64,000 nt of DNA from Mesaphorura yosii (GCA_009869945.1 WIXG01000067.1:1-64000); one strand, 5' to 3'; shown: positions 1 to 14,200, counted from the stretch's first letter. A program made the numbers and translations. Notes: a model not told the origin generated them from the letters alone.

Positions 1-1206
1 CGCCGTGCAACATCGCAAAAATCCCTCGGAGGTTAGATAGTAGTACAGTGTGAGTACACCAATCCCGTATTGCGATATCGTGAACTCTTCAAATATAATT
101 AACGTCGCGTTCTTTCGTATACCATTAGCTTTACTTGTTCACATTTATCCTACGTTGTATCTGCATCATTGCTCATTAAAAGACCTCTTTGAGTTCGGTT
201 TAATGCAGTTGACTTGTTAACTGCGTCCTGTAAAGTTTGGGAGTCTCTAAACTCCGAAAAATTGAAAGTCATTCAGAGTAAACACGCATGACTTAACATT
301 GTTAGATTGAAGGACCTTGGTGCTTACTATGTGGGCTACTATAGTATTGCTACGACGATGTGCTATTGTGATCCATTACTTGTAATCACGTGTTTCTCGC
401 GTTTTATAGCTGTAATTTCTTTTTATGAAATGGAATTTGGTCTTGGCAAGTGTGGCTTCCAAGTTACAAAAACGTTTTTGATAAACTCTGATTGGCTGAT
501 GCAGACTCTTATTCGTGTGTTCTTTGTGTAAATTACATCGGCGAGGTTTATAATATGGGTAGCGCAATCGTTTGGAGTTGTATTCTTGCTGTATTAAAGC
601 AAAGACGTAGTTTTCTTGCTTTATAGAACTCAATTTAAGGGGGCTTAATCCTAGAATAAGTCTCCTCAGCGAGTGCATTACAAACCAAGTCGAATTTTTT
701 GGAGAAACCCTTCAAAGTAAATTTAGAACGAAATCGTTTTGTAACCCAGGTATCTAGGGAGCCCAACAAACCAAGCCTTACTCAATCCTGACCATTATTG
801 AAGGAGGAGTTAGATTCGTGCAAAATATTGGGTATTGCAATGGATTTCCTGTCTTGGACTTAATTTTGAATCGGTCTTAAGGCCCCGTTTAACGAAAACT
901 GCTAAAGTGTAGTACTTCCAATGCCTTCAAGTTTTGGCATTCGTGTTCACTGCCTCCTCTAGTTTTTAGGGTTTTAATAAATTTTGCATTTCGTCTTTTC
1001 TAGGGTTGTAACTGGACTGCTGGATATTTATGGGTGAATCACTGATGAGCTAGCATCCAAATCTGCATTCAGTCCGTGGAGGAAGAGCAAACTGTTTTGT
1101 CAACACGCAATTTGGTGAGTTAAAACGGCAATCAGCAATCTTAAGACAGTAATCATAATACATCAAGTCAACTGTCATTATCATTTATAAATTGTAGAAT
1201 TTCAAT
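1..1206. other. Non-coding stretch upstream of the AT-hook gene
   Basis: No convincing coding sequence is visible here. Open frames on both strands are short and have no recognisable composition. The last part is probably the 5' UTR of the gene starting at 1207. A consensus donor (TTTG|GTGAGT at 1115) and an acceptor (TTGTAG ending at 1197) would define an 83-nt intron. Reading upstream through that junction stays open to a TGA near 1046 without meeting another ATG, which supports the start at 1207. A second acceptor-like CTTTTCTAG lies near 1003, so a further upstream UTR exon is possible. Confidence 0.4.
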
Positions 1207-1731
1207 ATGAAGCTTCGACCTGTGAAGCCCAATCTCAGGGCCCGAGCGCCTGCTAAAGTCGATGAAGCTAAGAAGCCTTTCAAACCGAAGATCAATCCCC
1301 CGAAGCCCGTGACCGTGCGTAAGCGTGGGAGACCGTCACTTAAAGCCAAGCAAAATATGAACCCAAAGTTAAACAAAGTCAAAGCAGGGCGAAAACGTAA
1401 ACCGAAGCAGAAGAGTGGATTAACCGCCAGAAACAGAACGTTGTCTAAAATCATTCTGAGACTGCGCCCAATGAGAGCAGCAGAAATCGACATCTTGCTG
1501 GGAAGACGAGAGGCTAACGTTTGGATCACACGAGACCCAAAGATTGAAGCATTGGCAAGAGAGGAAAAGTGGCCGCCCTCAATACAAACTAAAGTGAATG
1601 GGAACGGGAGTACCACCAACATCAACGGGCGAGGAGAGGCCTTCCCAGATTTTGAAGTAGATGAATCTGATGAAGTAGAAACGGAATCCGACTCAGATAA
1701 AGACAGTGTTATGCATTCAGTGCTCACTTAG
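1207..1731 (+). CDS. Basic/acidic nuclear-type protein with AT-hook-like motif, intronless
   Basis: This is a 174-residue single-exon reading frame. The N-terminal half is rich in Lys, Arg and Pro. It contains an AT-hook-like core, RKRGRPSLKAK, at about residues 37-48, followed by more basic blocks (GRKRKPKQK). The middle (about 78-130) is less biased and may fold. The last 30 residues are acidic and Ser-rich (VDESDEVETESDSDKD). A basic DNA-binding half with an acidic tail resembles HMGA-type or other small chromatin proteins in composition, and nuclear localisation is an inference. I do not recognise a named family. A poly(A) signal AATAAA follows at 2003-2008. The ATG is the first one downstream of a likely 5'-UTR acceptor at 1197. 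The antisense frame over the same bases is a shadow of this composition. Confidence 0.6.
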   Translation: MKLRPVKPNLRARAPAKVDEAKKPFKPKINPPKPVTVRKRGRPSLKAKQNMNPKLNKVKAGRKRKPKQKSGLTARNRTLSKIILRLRPMRAAEIDILLGRREANVWITRDPKIEALAREEKWPPSIQTKVNGNGSTTNINGRGEAFPDFEVDESDEVETESDSDKDSVMHSVLT

Positions 1732-2002
1732 GATCAGGACCAAACGTAATAACACAAATCTAATCAACTTCGAGCTTCACGATTTGTTTCCTACTTTAGA
1801 TGTAATCCTCTTTCCTAATTCGAATATTAAATGTTCATGTTCATTCATACTCTTGAATTCAACAATGTTTTATGGTAAAAGTTGAAGTGTACGTGTCAAA
1901 CGATCGACAAGTTTTAAAACACCTTCTATACTGTTCAAATTCGATTGCGCGATGAATATTGTAATTGTAAGTTGTCCATGAATTGTGAATACTTAAGAGC
2001 GG

Positions 2003-2008
2003 AATAAA
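2003..2008 (+). terminator. Poly(A) signal of the AT-hook gene
   Basis: AATAAA lies 272 nt after the stop of the AT-hook gene. The convergent ATP synthase gene has its own AATAAA (TTTATT on the plus strand) at about 2098-2103, so the two transcription units end within roughly 100 bp of each other. Confidence 0.55.
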
Positions 2009-2342
2009 CTGATGAATTTGAAATCTTGAGTATTACCTTTTGCTTTTGTCTAATTCCATCATCAGAGAAGAACACTGCTGAATTGAAGTTAACATTTTTT
2101 ATTATTTAATTATCAGCTTTAACTACAATAGAATTGACTTCTCTCACTTCTCTGACAATCATCTTCAGTACGTGCATAGACTGGCTAGTTTTGGTTCAGG
2201 AAGTCTACTTACAAGTAAAATTGCATACGAATTGTGAAGTGCTGCTAAAGAGTGGTTACTGATTACTAGTTCACAATCGCCGATTTGTAACTCAATTTAC
2301 AATTTTTCGTTAGGTATTTTTGAAAAATTATGGCCTAATGCA

Positions 2343-4770
<2,428 letters not shown>

Positions 4771-5424
4771 TGTTGAATAGTTGAAGAAACTAGCTTGCAA
4801 GAACAAAGTTAAAGTTTCTTGGGCAAGAATGTGATTCCAACTTTACGAACAGTCCAACTTCTCGTGATGGTTGCCTTCGCTCTTCTCTGCTCACTGCTCA
4901 GCACACTGATTGCCCAAAAATATGCAAAAGACAGAAATTAGTGAATCGTGAATCTAGGAACTTTAGATCTCTCGCCTATTGCTGCTAGAAGCTAGAAGGT
5001 AAAAAAAATATGTCCGCTTACCATAGCACGGGATTGTACTAACAGAGAATAGAACAGAACTGGGAGCAGAGCAGAGTTCCACTCCTTTTACATAATGCAG
5101 TTAGGGACAGCAATGCAGCTACTGCAAAGCATGTCTCACGTTCTGTCCTTACCGAATTCACATGCAGCCAATGTGATACCGAATATAGCACATATCAACC
5201 GGCATCTGAGCCAACAAACTAGGCCTTATGTTCGTGTGCAAGAATTAGCACAGATGGTGCTCAACTTCCAGAACCAAAACCGAGACTTTCAGCTTCAGCT
5301 TGCAATTCACATTTCGCATGGACTTTTACTAATTTTAGCAAACACATTTACAAACTCCGCAGTGGGATGAAAACTAATTGAGTTCTAGTTCGACATCTGG
5401 TTGTGGCAAAATTGCTACAATAAT
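4771..5424. other. Gap between ATP synthase alpha and the EF-hand gene
   Basis: This must hold the ATP synthase alpha promoter and 5' UTR and the 3' UTR of the EF-hand gene, both on the minus strand. A 91-codon plus-strand frame at 5095-5370 rich in Gln, Asn and Leu has no partner exon, signal or family likeness and is not called. No clean AATAAA for the EF-hand gene was found. Confidence 0.35.
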
Positions 5425-6266
5425 TTAGAAGAATCCAGCTTGAATCTGCTGGTTAGCACTCATATGACGAATGAAGCGGACATTATCGTCGATCTTCTTG
5501 AATGACTTGCCCAGATCTTGCGTGCCACCGTTAATAATTTCCAATTCGTAAATAATCTGAAAAGAGAGTAGTGATTAATGATTGGTCAAGTTCATCAAGT
5601 AGATACTCGCTTAATGGCTATTGAATAAGGGTCGTACAGCACAAAATTCCTCAAAATCGATGCTTCCAGTTCCGTCGTCGTCACCTTTGCACAGAATTTC
5701 AATTCGATCCTTTACCGGAGTGTCGTCTCCCATGTTGTCCAGCCCAACGCACCTTTCGAAACGTCAGCCAGTAACGTAGCTTCAATTTTACTTGGACAAT
5801 ATTGATTAATCGTGACTTTTGCGACTTACATTTCTGAAATCTCAATGAGTCCATCGCCGTTGACTTCGAACACTTGGAACAGGTCATGCAGGGCAAACAA
5901 TTTCAGGTCATCGTACGCCGGATACTTCTTGAGCATCTGCTCCACGTCACACTGTGTAAATTTTAAGCTGGCCTTGCAATTCTGGAGTCTTGTGTGAAGA
6001 ACCGGGAACAGCAAGCGTCGCGTTGACAGGTCGGCAGTAATCATGGACTTCATGGCCAGCTCCCATTTTTCTTCTACGCCTTCACGAGGAACCCCTGTGA
6101 CAATATGGTAGGATTAATACATCTGGCAATCACTGGTGGCCACTGAAACTAGGGTACCTGCTGGAGTGTAGTCTTGTGCACTCATGTACGAAATCGGTTG
6201 TCTGTCAACGGTTTTGTTGTTGATCCTTTCGGCGTAATTCCCAATCGCAGAGAAGACGAGACCCAT
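5425..6266 (-). CDS. Two-EF-hand calcium-binding protein, family not assigned
   Basis: Four exons in transcript order (6158-6266, 5830-6094, 5638-5752, 5425-5556) give 206 residues with consistent phases; introns are 63-81 nt. Two EF-hand loops are visible. The first is FEVNGDGLIEISEM near residue 115-125, where position 1 of the loop is Glu instead of Asp. The second is DDDGTGSIDFEE near 150-162, which has the standard pattern. The fold is calmodulin/troponin-C-like, but the N-terminal 85 residues and the C-terminal tail (KSFKKIDDNVRFIRHMS) do not match a subfamily I can name. There is no signal peptide or membrane segment, so it is probably cytosolic. The start is the first ATG of the first exon (MGLVFSAIGNYAERI). 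The Glu at loop position 1 may weaken calcium binding at site one; that is inference. Confidence 0.72.
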
Positions 6267-7579
6267 GTTTTTAGGCGTTGTCTTTTGAAATAGAAGCAAG
6301 CTAGCACAAGAAATCATGAAATACGTATAATTTAATTCAAGGAGCTGGGTCAATTGACCGAATGAGGAAAAATGACTGCCACTAAAATGAGGGGTGAAAA
6401 GTATCGGAGAATTTATTCAATTAAAGCTGTTGCCAATGCTATGTTCATTGTTTCGTTCATTTTCTAATTTTCATACACAGCTTCAGAACTAACTTCATTA
6501 GCTAGCTAGCTTCATTGGTATTTGAGTGGATTCGAGAGAAAGTCAACGTCTTTCAGCCTCGCTTAAGTTTTGTGCATTTTCAAGCTTTCAGCTCCATCAT
6601 TACCGTACTCTCGATACTGGCGAGCCAATATAACCAATGCTGACCGATGAATTCAAACAATGCATAAGTGGATATCAGTTTGAAATCATAGGTCATGCTT
6701 GTCCATTACAATGAACATTGGCCAGCCAAATGTCGAACTGGATCATGCCCAGTGCGGTGCGGACATGTTTGAGTGCCAATAAATTGTATCAAATCATGAC
6801 AGACTGACATCATAGTCATATAGTCAACTACAAAGTGCAGAATTTGGGTCACATGAAAAGACACGCCGTACGAATCATGAATCATCAGAACTCGGCTCTC
6901 AACCGTATCCTGTGCTTGATAGTATCTTCAGATAGATAGGAAAGTTATTGACGATTAAATTTTTCGGGAAAAATATCTGATCATGTCACAAATTCGAGGT
7001 AATTATGGCTAGAATGTGAATGAATAGCCAAATTCGCTGTAAACAGCTCATGGAATGTAGACTTTATGTGGAGACAGACCTACATGGCTATTTCCTTGTT
7101 CGTTATTCACCAATCGGCATTCGTAAAGGCATATGAATATGAACTGATAAGCATTCGCTTCCATTATCAATATGCTGACAGCGGCATGCATGGAAAATGC
7201 TAATGTGGCGACTGCCAGGCGATCGTTGAATGAAGTGATCTCCACCGGGTGCTCAAAGACCAAAGCTATAAAGTCCACTGATTCAGTTTCAAAGTGTAAC
7301 CGTTTCAAAGCGAATGACTGAGAGAGTTCAAGCTTCAAATCGTCCAACACCTAAGCGACTTTTCTGCATTTAACTTGAATGGTTTCATAATCATTATCCA
7401 CCCATGGGTTCCCGTTCACATTGCGAAGATAAGATAAGGATACACGTCGCAGTCAGCCCTTTGATCGTATAATTCAACAGTTCCGAAACCGATTCTACAT
7501 CGAGTGTGCAAATTCAGTTCAAGCAAAGAAGCGTCAGTTTCAATTTCCGTCTATTTCTTTTCTTCACTGAGCCACTGAA
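6267..7579. other. Divergent intergenic region
   Basis: This is 1.3 kb between the 5' end of the EF-hand gene (-) and the start of the VMO1-like gene (+), so it should contain both promoters. A TCAGT arthropod initiator-like element lies at 7513-7517, about 65 nt before the VMO1-like ATG, with TATAAT-like sequence about 48 nt further upstream, which is more distant than usual. Nothing coding is seen. Confidence 0.35.
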
Positions 7580-10152
7580 ATGGGCTCATCAGCCTGGCAC
7601 TGGCGTCGGTCCTTGGCAGCCTTATGCCTGATTACGTTTGCGTTCCTTGAATCAGTTCACTCCAACTCATTGCTAGAAATTGGCGAAGGAGGCAATTTGG
7701 ATGATGACAATGAGCTCTGGAACGAGATGCGACACTGTCCCAACAACAGCTTCATCGCAGGATTCTCGGCGCGATTCGACGAGGAGGGCACGAAAGTGAC
7801 AGCAATCCGGTTCTATTGTACGAGGCAGCACGTACTCAGCGAAATGCCAGAGCACCAGCACCACAACAAGAAGCGGCGAGCTAAGGACGTGTTTGACGTG
7901 GAGATTCAGACAGACCCAACGGGTGTCTGGAAGAAGGCGTTGTTCTGCGAGCACGGCATTGTTAACGGTCTCCAAATCAAACTTATCACCACACACACTG
8001 CGACATCAGATGGACTCGCGAGTAATTTACGGATGCTCTGTTCGGACGGACAGTCTCTGGAGTACGTGGATCAGGAACACGAGCACGGTGACGAGTACTG
8101 GGGCAGCGACGAACGTGGGAAATGTCATGAGAAACAGGCGGCGTGTGGGTTCCAGTCGCCATTCTGGACAGAAAACGGTAAGCTCTCTAAATTCAAATAA
8201 CGGCTGATAAACAAACGTGGATGGCATTATTGGTTGCGTTCGTTCGAGCGTTCAGTTTCGTCGCGAGACTGACTCCTTTGAAAAATCAGTTAGCATCATT
8301 TTTCATAAGCCGTTAGATAAATCTTTAAATCTCGCGGAAATAAAAGTAAGAAAAAAGATATGTTCAAACGTTCTCTTTCGCGTGCTCCAACACAATTATG
8401 CAATCAATGCTCATTTTACGTGTTGACACCACAGGCCTCTCCAGCATCCGCATCGATTGCTGCGATGTGCCCGATCCCTCCGCCACATGCAAACCCAAGA
8501 AGAACTGGCACCGTGTCTCACATTGTGATAATCCAATTTCTTCGGCAATGAAAACTTGCCCGTACGAGAAACGCATCGGAATAAGCTACGCCGGCAAGGA
8601 GCGCGAGGTGAAGATTTACAAAGATCTCGGCTTTCATCTGGACCAAGTAGTAGAAAATCTGCAGGCCAAAATGCGGGAGGTTTCCATCGACCCAGCGTCC
8701 GACAACGATGGCAATCCGGACAAGCGAAATTGGTTGCCTGAACCTTCAGAGCCTGAACGGGATGAAATCAACGTCATGACCGGACTCTCGACGTTCGTGT
8801 ACCAACTAATTGGCCACTGTGGCTTCTACAAAATTCGGTTCAACAGTTTCAAGGCGGACGTTATCGAAATGGAGGTGGAAGAAAACGACGAAAAGAAAGG
8901 GAATAATAACGAAGTTAACAATGAGAAGAAAGAAGTGAAAGACGAAAGCAATGGCAGAGACAAGAAAGATGAGAAGGTGCAACAGAAAAAAGAGGATCAT
9001 GAGCAGACAGACGAGGAAGAACACTGGCCCGTGCAGGTTCAAGGCTGGTTGAAGAAACACAACTTGACGGAAGTGGATCTGGATGAATTAATGCAAGCAG
9101 ACGCTGCAGCTTGGGATCCGGATGATGATTGGGGCGATGATGATAGCGCTCCACCCAATGAGCAAGTACCAGAAAAACCCCACCAAGGCTCTGTCCATAA
9201 CTCAAATGAGGATAGTGAGAGCGATGAAGATTGGGATTTCGAATTTCCTGATCCAGAACCCAAGTTAAACGTACCGATACAAAATTCAGAGAAGATCAAC
9301 GCAGTTTCGAACCCAAATGAATATATGGTCGATGTGCCTCTGGCGCCGGCGAATCTCGCAAAGCCACCTGCGCCACTGCCGTCAGCACCACACCAGCACA
9401 ACCACCACGGCGGAGACCACGACCCCAACTTGCAGGAAGACCTTGGAACTGCCCAAGACGATGGCGACGATTGGAGCGACGACTTCTTCAAAGACGATTC
9501 TCTAAAGATTCTTGCGCAAGACAACAGGCGAGACTCGAGTGGATTCTCTGCTCTAAAGCCGGACGATGACGTCGACGATAATTCCAACCATCATGGTAGT
9601 AGAAGCAGAAACCAGCAGCAGCAAATGCTTCCGGATAGCGGTTCCGATTTCCCCGAAGAAGGTCAGAAATTGCTTAGAGAGATTGACGATGTGCCAATCG
9701 TTAAGAAAGTTCAGAATTTTATGGATAATGTCAAAAATACCATTCTAGATAACCTGCCCGGTGGCGGCAACGAGAATGAGCAACAGCAAGTTCACGATCA
9801 TGACCATAATGGTGAGGATAAGGATCAAGGCGACGGCAGCATAAATGAATTAGAGCAAAGCAATGCAGACGCGGAGGCCGGAGACGAGTCGGGATCTTCG
9901 CCTGCATCCGTGCCAGCCAAAGTCAGCAACGCCATTTTGGGCTACATCGTCGGCGGCATGGTTGTAGCAGTCTGCATCATCGTTATAATCATATTCGTCC
10001 TCGAGAAGCGAAAACCAAAGTCGAGCAGAGGCAGGGATCCGGTGAAGAGGAGTGAATACGCGCCCAACTTGGAACCAAGGTTGCTTGGCAGCGGTGACGG
10101 AAAGCCGAGTGACAAGCGTATCACGATCGAGGAGGAGAAGGAGACGGCCTGA
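7580..10152 (+). CDS. Type I membrane protein with VMO1-like ectodomain and acidic stalk
   Basis: Two exons, 7580-8177 and 8435-10152 (intron 257 nt, GTAAGC...CACAG), encode 771 residues. Residues 1-28 form a signal peptide (LAALCLITFAFLESVHS). Three Greek-key-like repeats typical of vitelline membrane outer layer protein 1 follow. They are CPNNSFIAGFSARF...AIRFYC (about 53-80), GLQIKL...NLRMLC (about 130-154) and ACGFQSPFWTENG...SIRIDCCD (about 187-215), the last split by the intron. A Cys-containing region follows to about 330. Next is a long, highly acidic stalk rich in Asp, Glu, Asn, Gln and His, to about 695. A single TM segment (residues 699-722, ILGYIVGGMVVAVCIIVIII) and a 49-residue basic cytosolic tail complete it. 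Known VMO1 proteins are small secreted domains of about 180-200 residues, so the stalk and anchor are unusual. AATAAA is at 10268-10273. Function is unknown; adhesion or extracellular-coat roles are only inference. Confidence 0.78.
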
Positions 10153-10267
10153 ATAAAACTAAGAATCCTTTTAGCTATTTTCTCTTGCTTTTAGCCTTAC
10201 TTTAAGATTTTAACTTAATATTGTGATAGTTTAAAGCTAAGCATTTTATTTAGAGCATATTCAATCA

Positions 10268-10273
10268 AATAAA
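10268..10273 (+). terminator. Poly(A) signal of the VMO1-like gene
   Basis: AATAAA lies 115 nt after the stop. Another AATAAA at about 10152-10157 begins right at the end of the stop codon, but is less likely to be used alone. Confidence 0.55.
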
Positions 10274-10386
10274 GTTGTGTATGTGTTCAATATTTTAATG
10301 AAATTGGAGTAAAATTCTTGTGTCAAAACAATCAAATGTTCATATCCCTTGCATCAAGGATGCTTAGGCCTTTCCATCCAGCCCCT

Positions 10387-10620
10387 CAACCACAATCTTG
10401 AAATATTTCCTGCGCAAAGTCTGCTAGATCTTCCCTGAAATTTTAAGATCGCGAGCCGGCGCACTTTGGATTTGCTTGTCATGTCCATGTAAATTAGTTC
10501 AACTGAATTGATACGATCAAGTTTGCTCTCGCCTTCATCGTGTACGACCTGTGAATGGGCAATCATCTCCTGCCGGCAGGCACCATATCGGGAGTCGGCG
10601 ACCTTGCCCTTGTTGGTTAC
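10387..10620 (-). pseudogene. Unassigned coding-like fragment with a probable +1 frameshift
   Basis: On the minus strand an acceptor-like ATTAG near 10619 opens a frame of about 70 codons with normal protein composition (EMIAHSQVVHDEGESKLDR, then VELIYMDMTSKSKVRRLAI). Near 10433 the frame changes. After LAILKFQ the natural continuation EDLADFAQEIFQDCG, followed by a stop, lies one base out of register. This can be explained by one extra G in the run CAGGGAA, or by a splice acceptor TTTCAG|G used from a different exon. The family is not recognised; the helix-rich C-terminus ending in FAQEIFQD recalls the last helix of PH/PTB-type folds, which is a weak impression. It lies between the 3' ends of the VMO1-like and acetylcholinesterase genes, so it could be a decayed copy, a sequencing error in a small gene, or chance. 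Confidence 0.3.
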
Positions 10621-11119
10621 TCTAATTTATTTTTGTCCATCAAGTACTTAGGATCGTAGTTAATGTTTATTTAGTCATGCAATATTTAACGTAGCAGTAC
10701 TAAAATATAGTAAAACAAGAATGCGTACAACGCACTGAATAAAACAAAGTAAATACAACACTAATCTACAGTAAAGTACGGTACCGTCTATCACACCGAG
10801 ATGGGATGAGTATTAACTTATCAAATCAAAACAACTTGTTTACTACTACTGCTGCTACGTTCTTCCACGCTCTCGATTTTCGTTCATGCCCGTACTATAA
10901 ATTCTAATCTACTTTGCCTCTAGTTCCTGGAGCATAAGAAGTACAGATATTATTGCAGGCTAAGCTAAGGTAAGTGAGATACAAAAACTAACACTGAAAA
11001 CGTTAAATAGCTAAGTAGTACACGTAGCTAAATTGTCTTGTCTTGTAAAGCTTACGGACTTCCATCTTGATATGAAAACATTCGCTAGCGACCAGTAGCA
11101 GCTCATTACTGCTTAATAA

Positions 11120-11125
11120 TTTATT
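11120..11125 (-). terminator. Poly(A) signal of acetylcholinesterase
   Basis: TTTATT on the plus strand is AATAAA in the sense of the acetylcholinesterase gene, 131 nt after its stop. Further copies lie at 10666-10671 and 10626-10631, so longer 3' UTRs reaching the fragment at 10387-10620 are possible. Confidence 0.45.
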
Positions 11126-11255
11126 CCTAAAACTAAAGGTAATCAAAACGAGAAATGCAGCTCGCTCTGCAAATGGTAAATATTTACATAAAAATAAAAA
11201 CTATGCCTAGATTAACTTAATAACACAGAAGCATAGGACATAAAGAGACACTTAA

Positions 11256-14200
11256 TTACGTCTGCCACGACAATGATATGAAAGGTGAGGTCGAAAGGAT
11301 CAAATGAGAATACAGAAACTGAGTACAGACTGCAGCTACCAAAATAATGACTACGTTAGAGCTGGCCTTCGTCGTCCAGGAGGTCTGATAGCTGGAAATT
11401 GCGTTCATGTCCCAACGCTCTCGGCCGCAACGACTGGGCACTGAAAAACAGAAAAGATTATGGATGAAATGCTAATCGTATTTACTTCTGAATTCTAAAT
11501 CGAAAGAACAATGTAGATTTGGAGCTCAATCAGCGAACTCACAGGAACTTGTTCCGGGCGTGATGAGAGGAATGAACTCGTTCCAGAATGCACACGCCTG
11601 AACCCGTGGTCCTTTGCCGTACCCGGACTCTTCTTTGTCAGCATTCAGTATGAAATAGGTTGGATTGTCCCGGGTGTACATGGGCCACGTCTCGTAGCGG
11701 TCGTCAACTGGATTCCTGTAATTGTAACGTAGTGATGAAACACAAAGTAAGGACTTCATTAACATTAAATAGAGCATTACTTAAATTATTATTAGAAAGA
11801 GTACAAGAAGGATCGAAAGAATGTGTGAACGGCGAATTGCCAAAGGCGTAAGACATGGCAAAATGGCAAGACGGGTTGACATGAGAGGAATTAGACAAAC
11901 TCGCAAATTGCGAGTGGTGAATAAAGGCCATGCATACGCATCCATGCACACAATACAAACGACAAAAACAAGAGCAAGAGCAAATGCAAGAGGTGAGACA
12001 AAAGATGCCACCAGAAAAGGATGATGGAAGCAAAAGTCCAAAATTGAGTTAAGGTCCTACCGTATTCATTCCACACACGACGACATACGAAAGGGATCAG
12101 GGTGGGAACAGTCGCACATTGCAGCGTGAATTTAGTGCATTTAGAGACAATTTCAAGTGCTCGGATCGCTGGAGGCTGTGAGTCACGGGTGGCACCAGTG
12201 GGATTTGGGCAGTACAAAATCACACTAGCTACATTTGCGGTTTGTGCAAGTGCCACTTATAATCGTGACTCGGTAGTCCACGAAGACGGAACAATATACA
12301 GATCGACAGAATACACAGACTGCAATGCAATGCCGGAAAATTCCTACGTTCGTGAATAATAATTATTGAAAAGGGCACAATTTACATAATACACATGAAT
12401 TTGGCAGATATCAGCAATCGACATGCCTGCCTACCTGCAAACTCTGTCGTGGCCTAATAAATCATCGCGCATAATTCTAATCTGGTGCGTGTACCACTTA
12501 GAAAGGCCTGAACATGAGAAGTGAATATTTACAAATGTTAAAGTTCACGAGGAGTCAAGTCATGTATTCATGCTCTGTGAATGATGCGCATTTCCTCGCA
12601 CGTCGAGCATTGCAACGCAAAGCAAATCGAATTCAGAATTCGATTTAAATTCTTGCGCTCTCCTGCATTCACGATGCACCTAGTCGGAATGTCTCTGATG
12701 ATTAATAGTCAGCCACAGAACATGAAATATTATAAGCTTATTCTTGTACACTGCAGGAGCAGCGAACGGGCAGGAAGAACCACACCTTGTCTTGACGCCA
12801 GTTATTTACACCAGTTTTGCGTTGACGTTGCGTTGATTGACAATAATGGCCTCTTCTAAGAAATTCGCAGCGGATTTCAGCGTTATTTTCTTGCACGTTA
12901 AGTTACGTTATGATGCAATACCTTGCACTGCTGGCCCTTGCGTGCTAAAGTGTTGAATTTTGATGAGAAAAGTGTTTCGTGCTTTGTGCTGTGCCTAAAA
13001 ATAAGTGGGCTTATTTTGTGGACTGGCTCTGACTGCTTTGCTGATTGCTATTAACACAGCATGCGATCTTTTACGTAAACGATTCAATCACACAGAGTGA
13101 GTATGGTCTTTCCCAAGAAGAGAGAGGTACAGGATGTTGACAATAACATGGGACATGATTTTGCTAATTAAGACGGGAGAATTGGACCTTGTACTTGTAC
13201 TTGAGCAAAGAAAGAGAAAAAGAAAGAAAGCAGCTCATACCCAGTGAGAGCGAATCTCACAAAATACTGCATCACCCTTCGACTGAGTTCCTTTTCCTCG
13301 ACTGTGTGAGTCTCTGAGAAATTGAGAGGCAACCCGAAAACGTACTCGATCTCGTCAGCGTGCAGGACGCCCATCCACTCTCCCCACGGATTCGAACTGG
13401 TTCTCTGCATTGCATTTAAAACGCTCGATTAAGTACAATAAACATTGCGAGTGCAGCGGCAGTAACATTTGTGCGAACATGTTAATATTTAAAATTGCGT
13501 GCAGTCTTAATGTCGAGGTTTTGATTTTGACTTCATGATTTGGTTCGTGGCTTTTGTATGCCTACAGTGCGCTGAAACCTTCATATTTTGACTCCGGAGC
13601 CTGCACTGCACTCGAATGAAGTGCAACGCACCAAATTATGAACCGAATCATGAACAAGGTATCATGTCATCACATTATCGGGAAATGGAAGCTGGCTCGT
13701 TTCCAACTCCAGTTGGCCAATTCGTGTGAATTTACTGCACAATTATTCGATTCTCTGAGCCAGAAGTCATGTGCAAGACGGTTCGTGAGTTCGTGCAGCC
13801 GCATCCGTAACATATCGTGTCGGGTCTCATTTGGACAACGGGAACGCCAAATCGACCCAAGTGTTCTCGAAAGTATCGCATTCGCTCGCGCCATTACGAA
13901 CCTGTGTGAAGAAGTAGTAGTAGACAGGTACACCATGATCAGCGTATGCCTGAGCAAAGTAATTAGTCGGACAAATGAAAAAGTAATCTCCAACCACGTC
14001 TGCGAGGAGCTCCGAGCTCTTACAACCGTCGCCAGCGTCTTCCCAATTATTGTACTGCAAAGACAAGACAAGAGAGCATTTAACTTGCAACTTCGCACGT
14101 GCAAACGACAAAGAGAAGAGACAAAGAAAGCGAGAAAGCGTTTGACTTTCCCTTTCCCTCTGTGCGTGCGTGTAATTAATTAACTCTGATTCTTAAAAGG

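Noticed and set aside
1185..1727. 180-codon minus-strand frame opposite the AT-hook gene
   Set aside because: Antisense shadow. The plus strand has the start context, the basic/acidic organisation and the downstream AATAAA; the minus product is a Leu/Phe-rich mirror of Lys/Glu codons.
5095..5370. 91-codon plus-strand frame rich in Gln, Asn and Leu
   Set aside because: Lies in the gap holding the ATP synthase promoter; no splice partner, no Kozak support and no family likeness.
13638..14183. 181-codon plus-strand frame
   Set aside because: Antisense to the acetylcholinesterase exon 13902-14054, whose frame matches the enzyme family.
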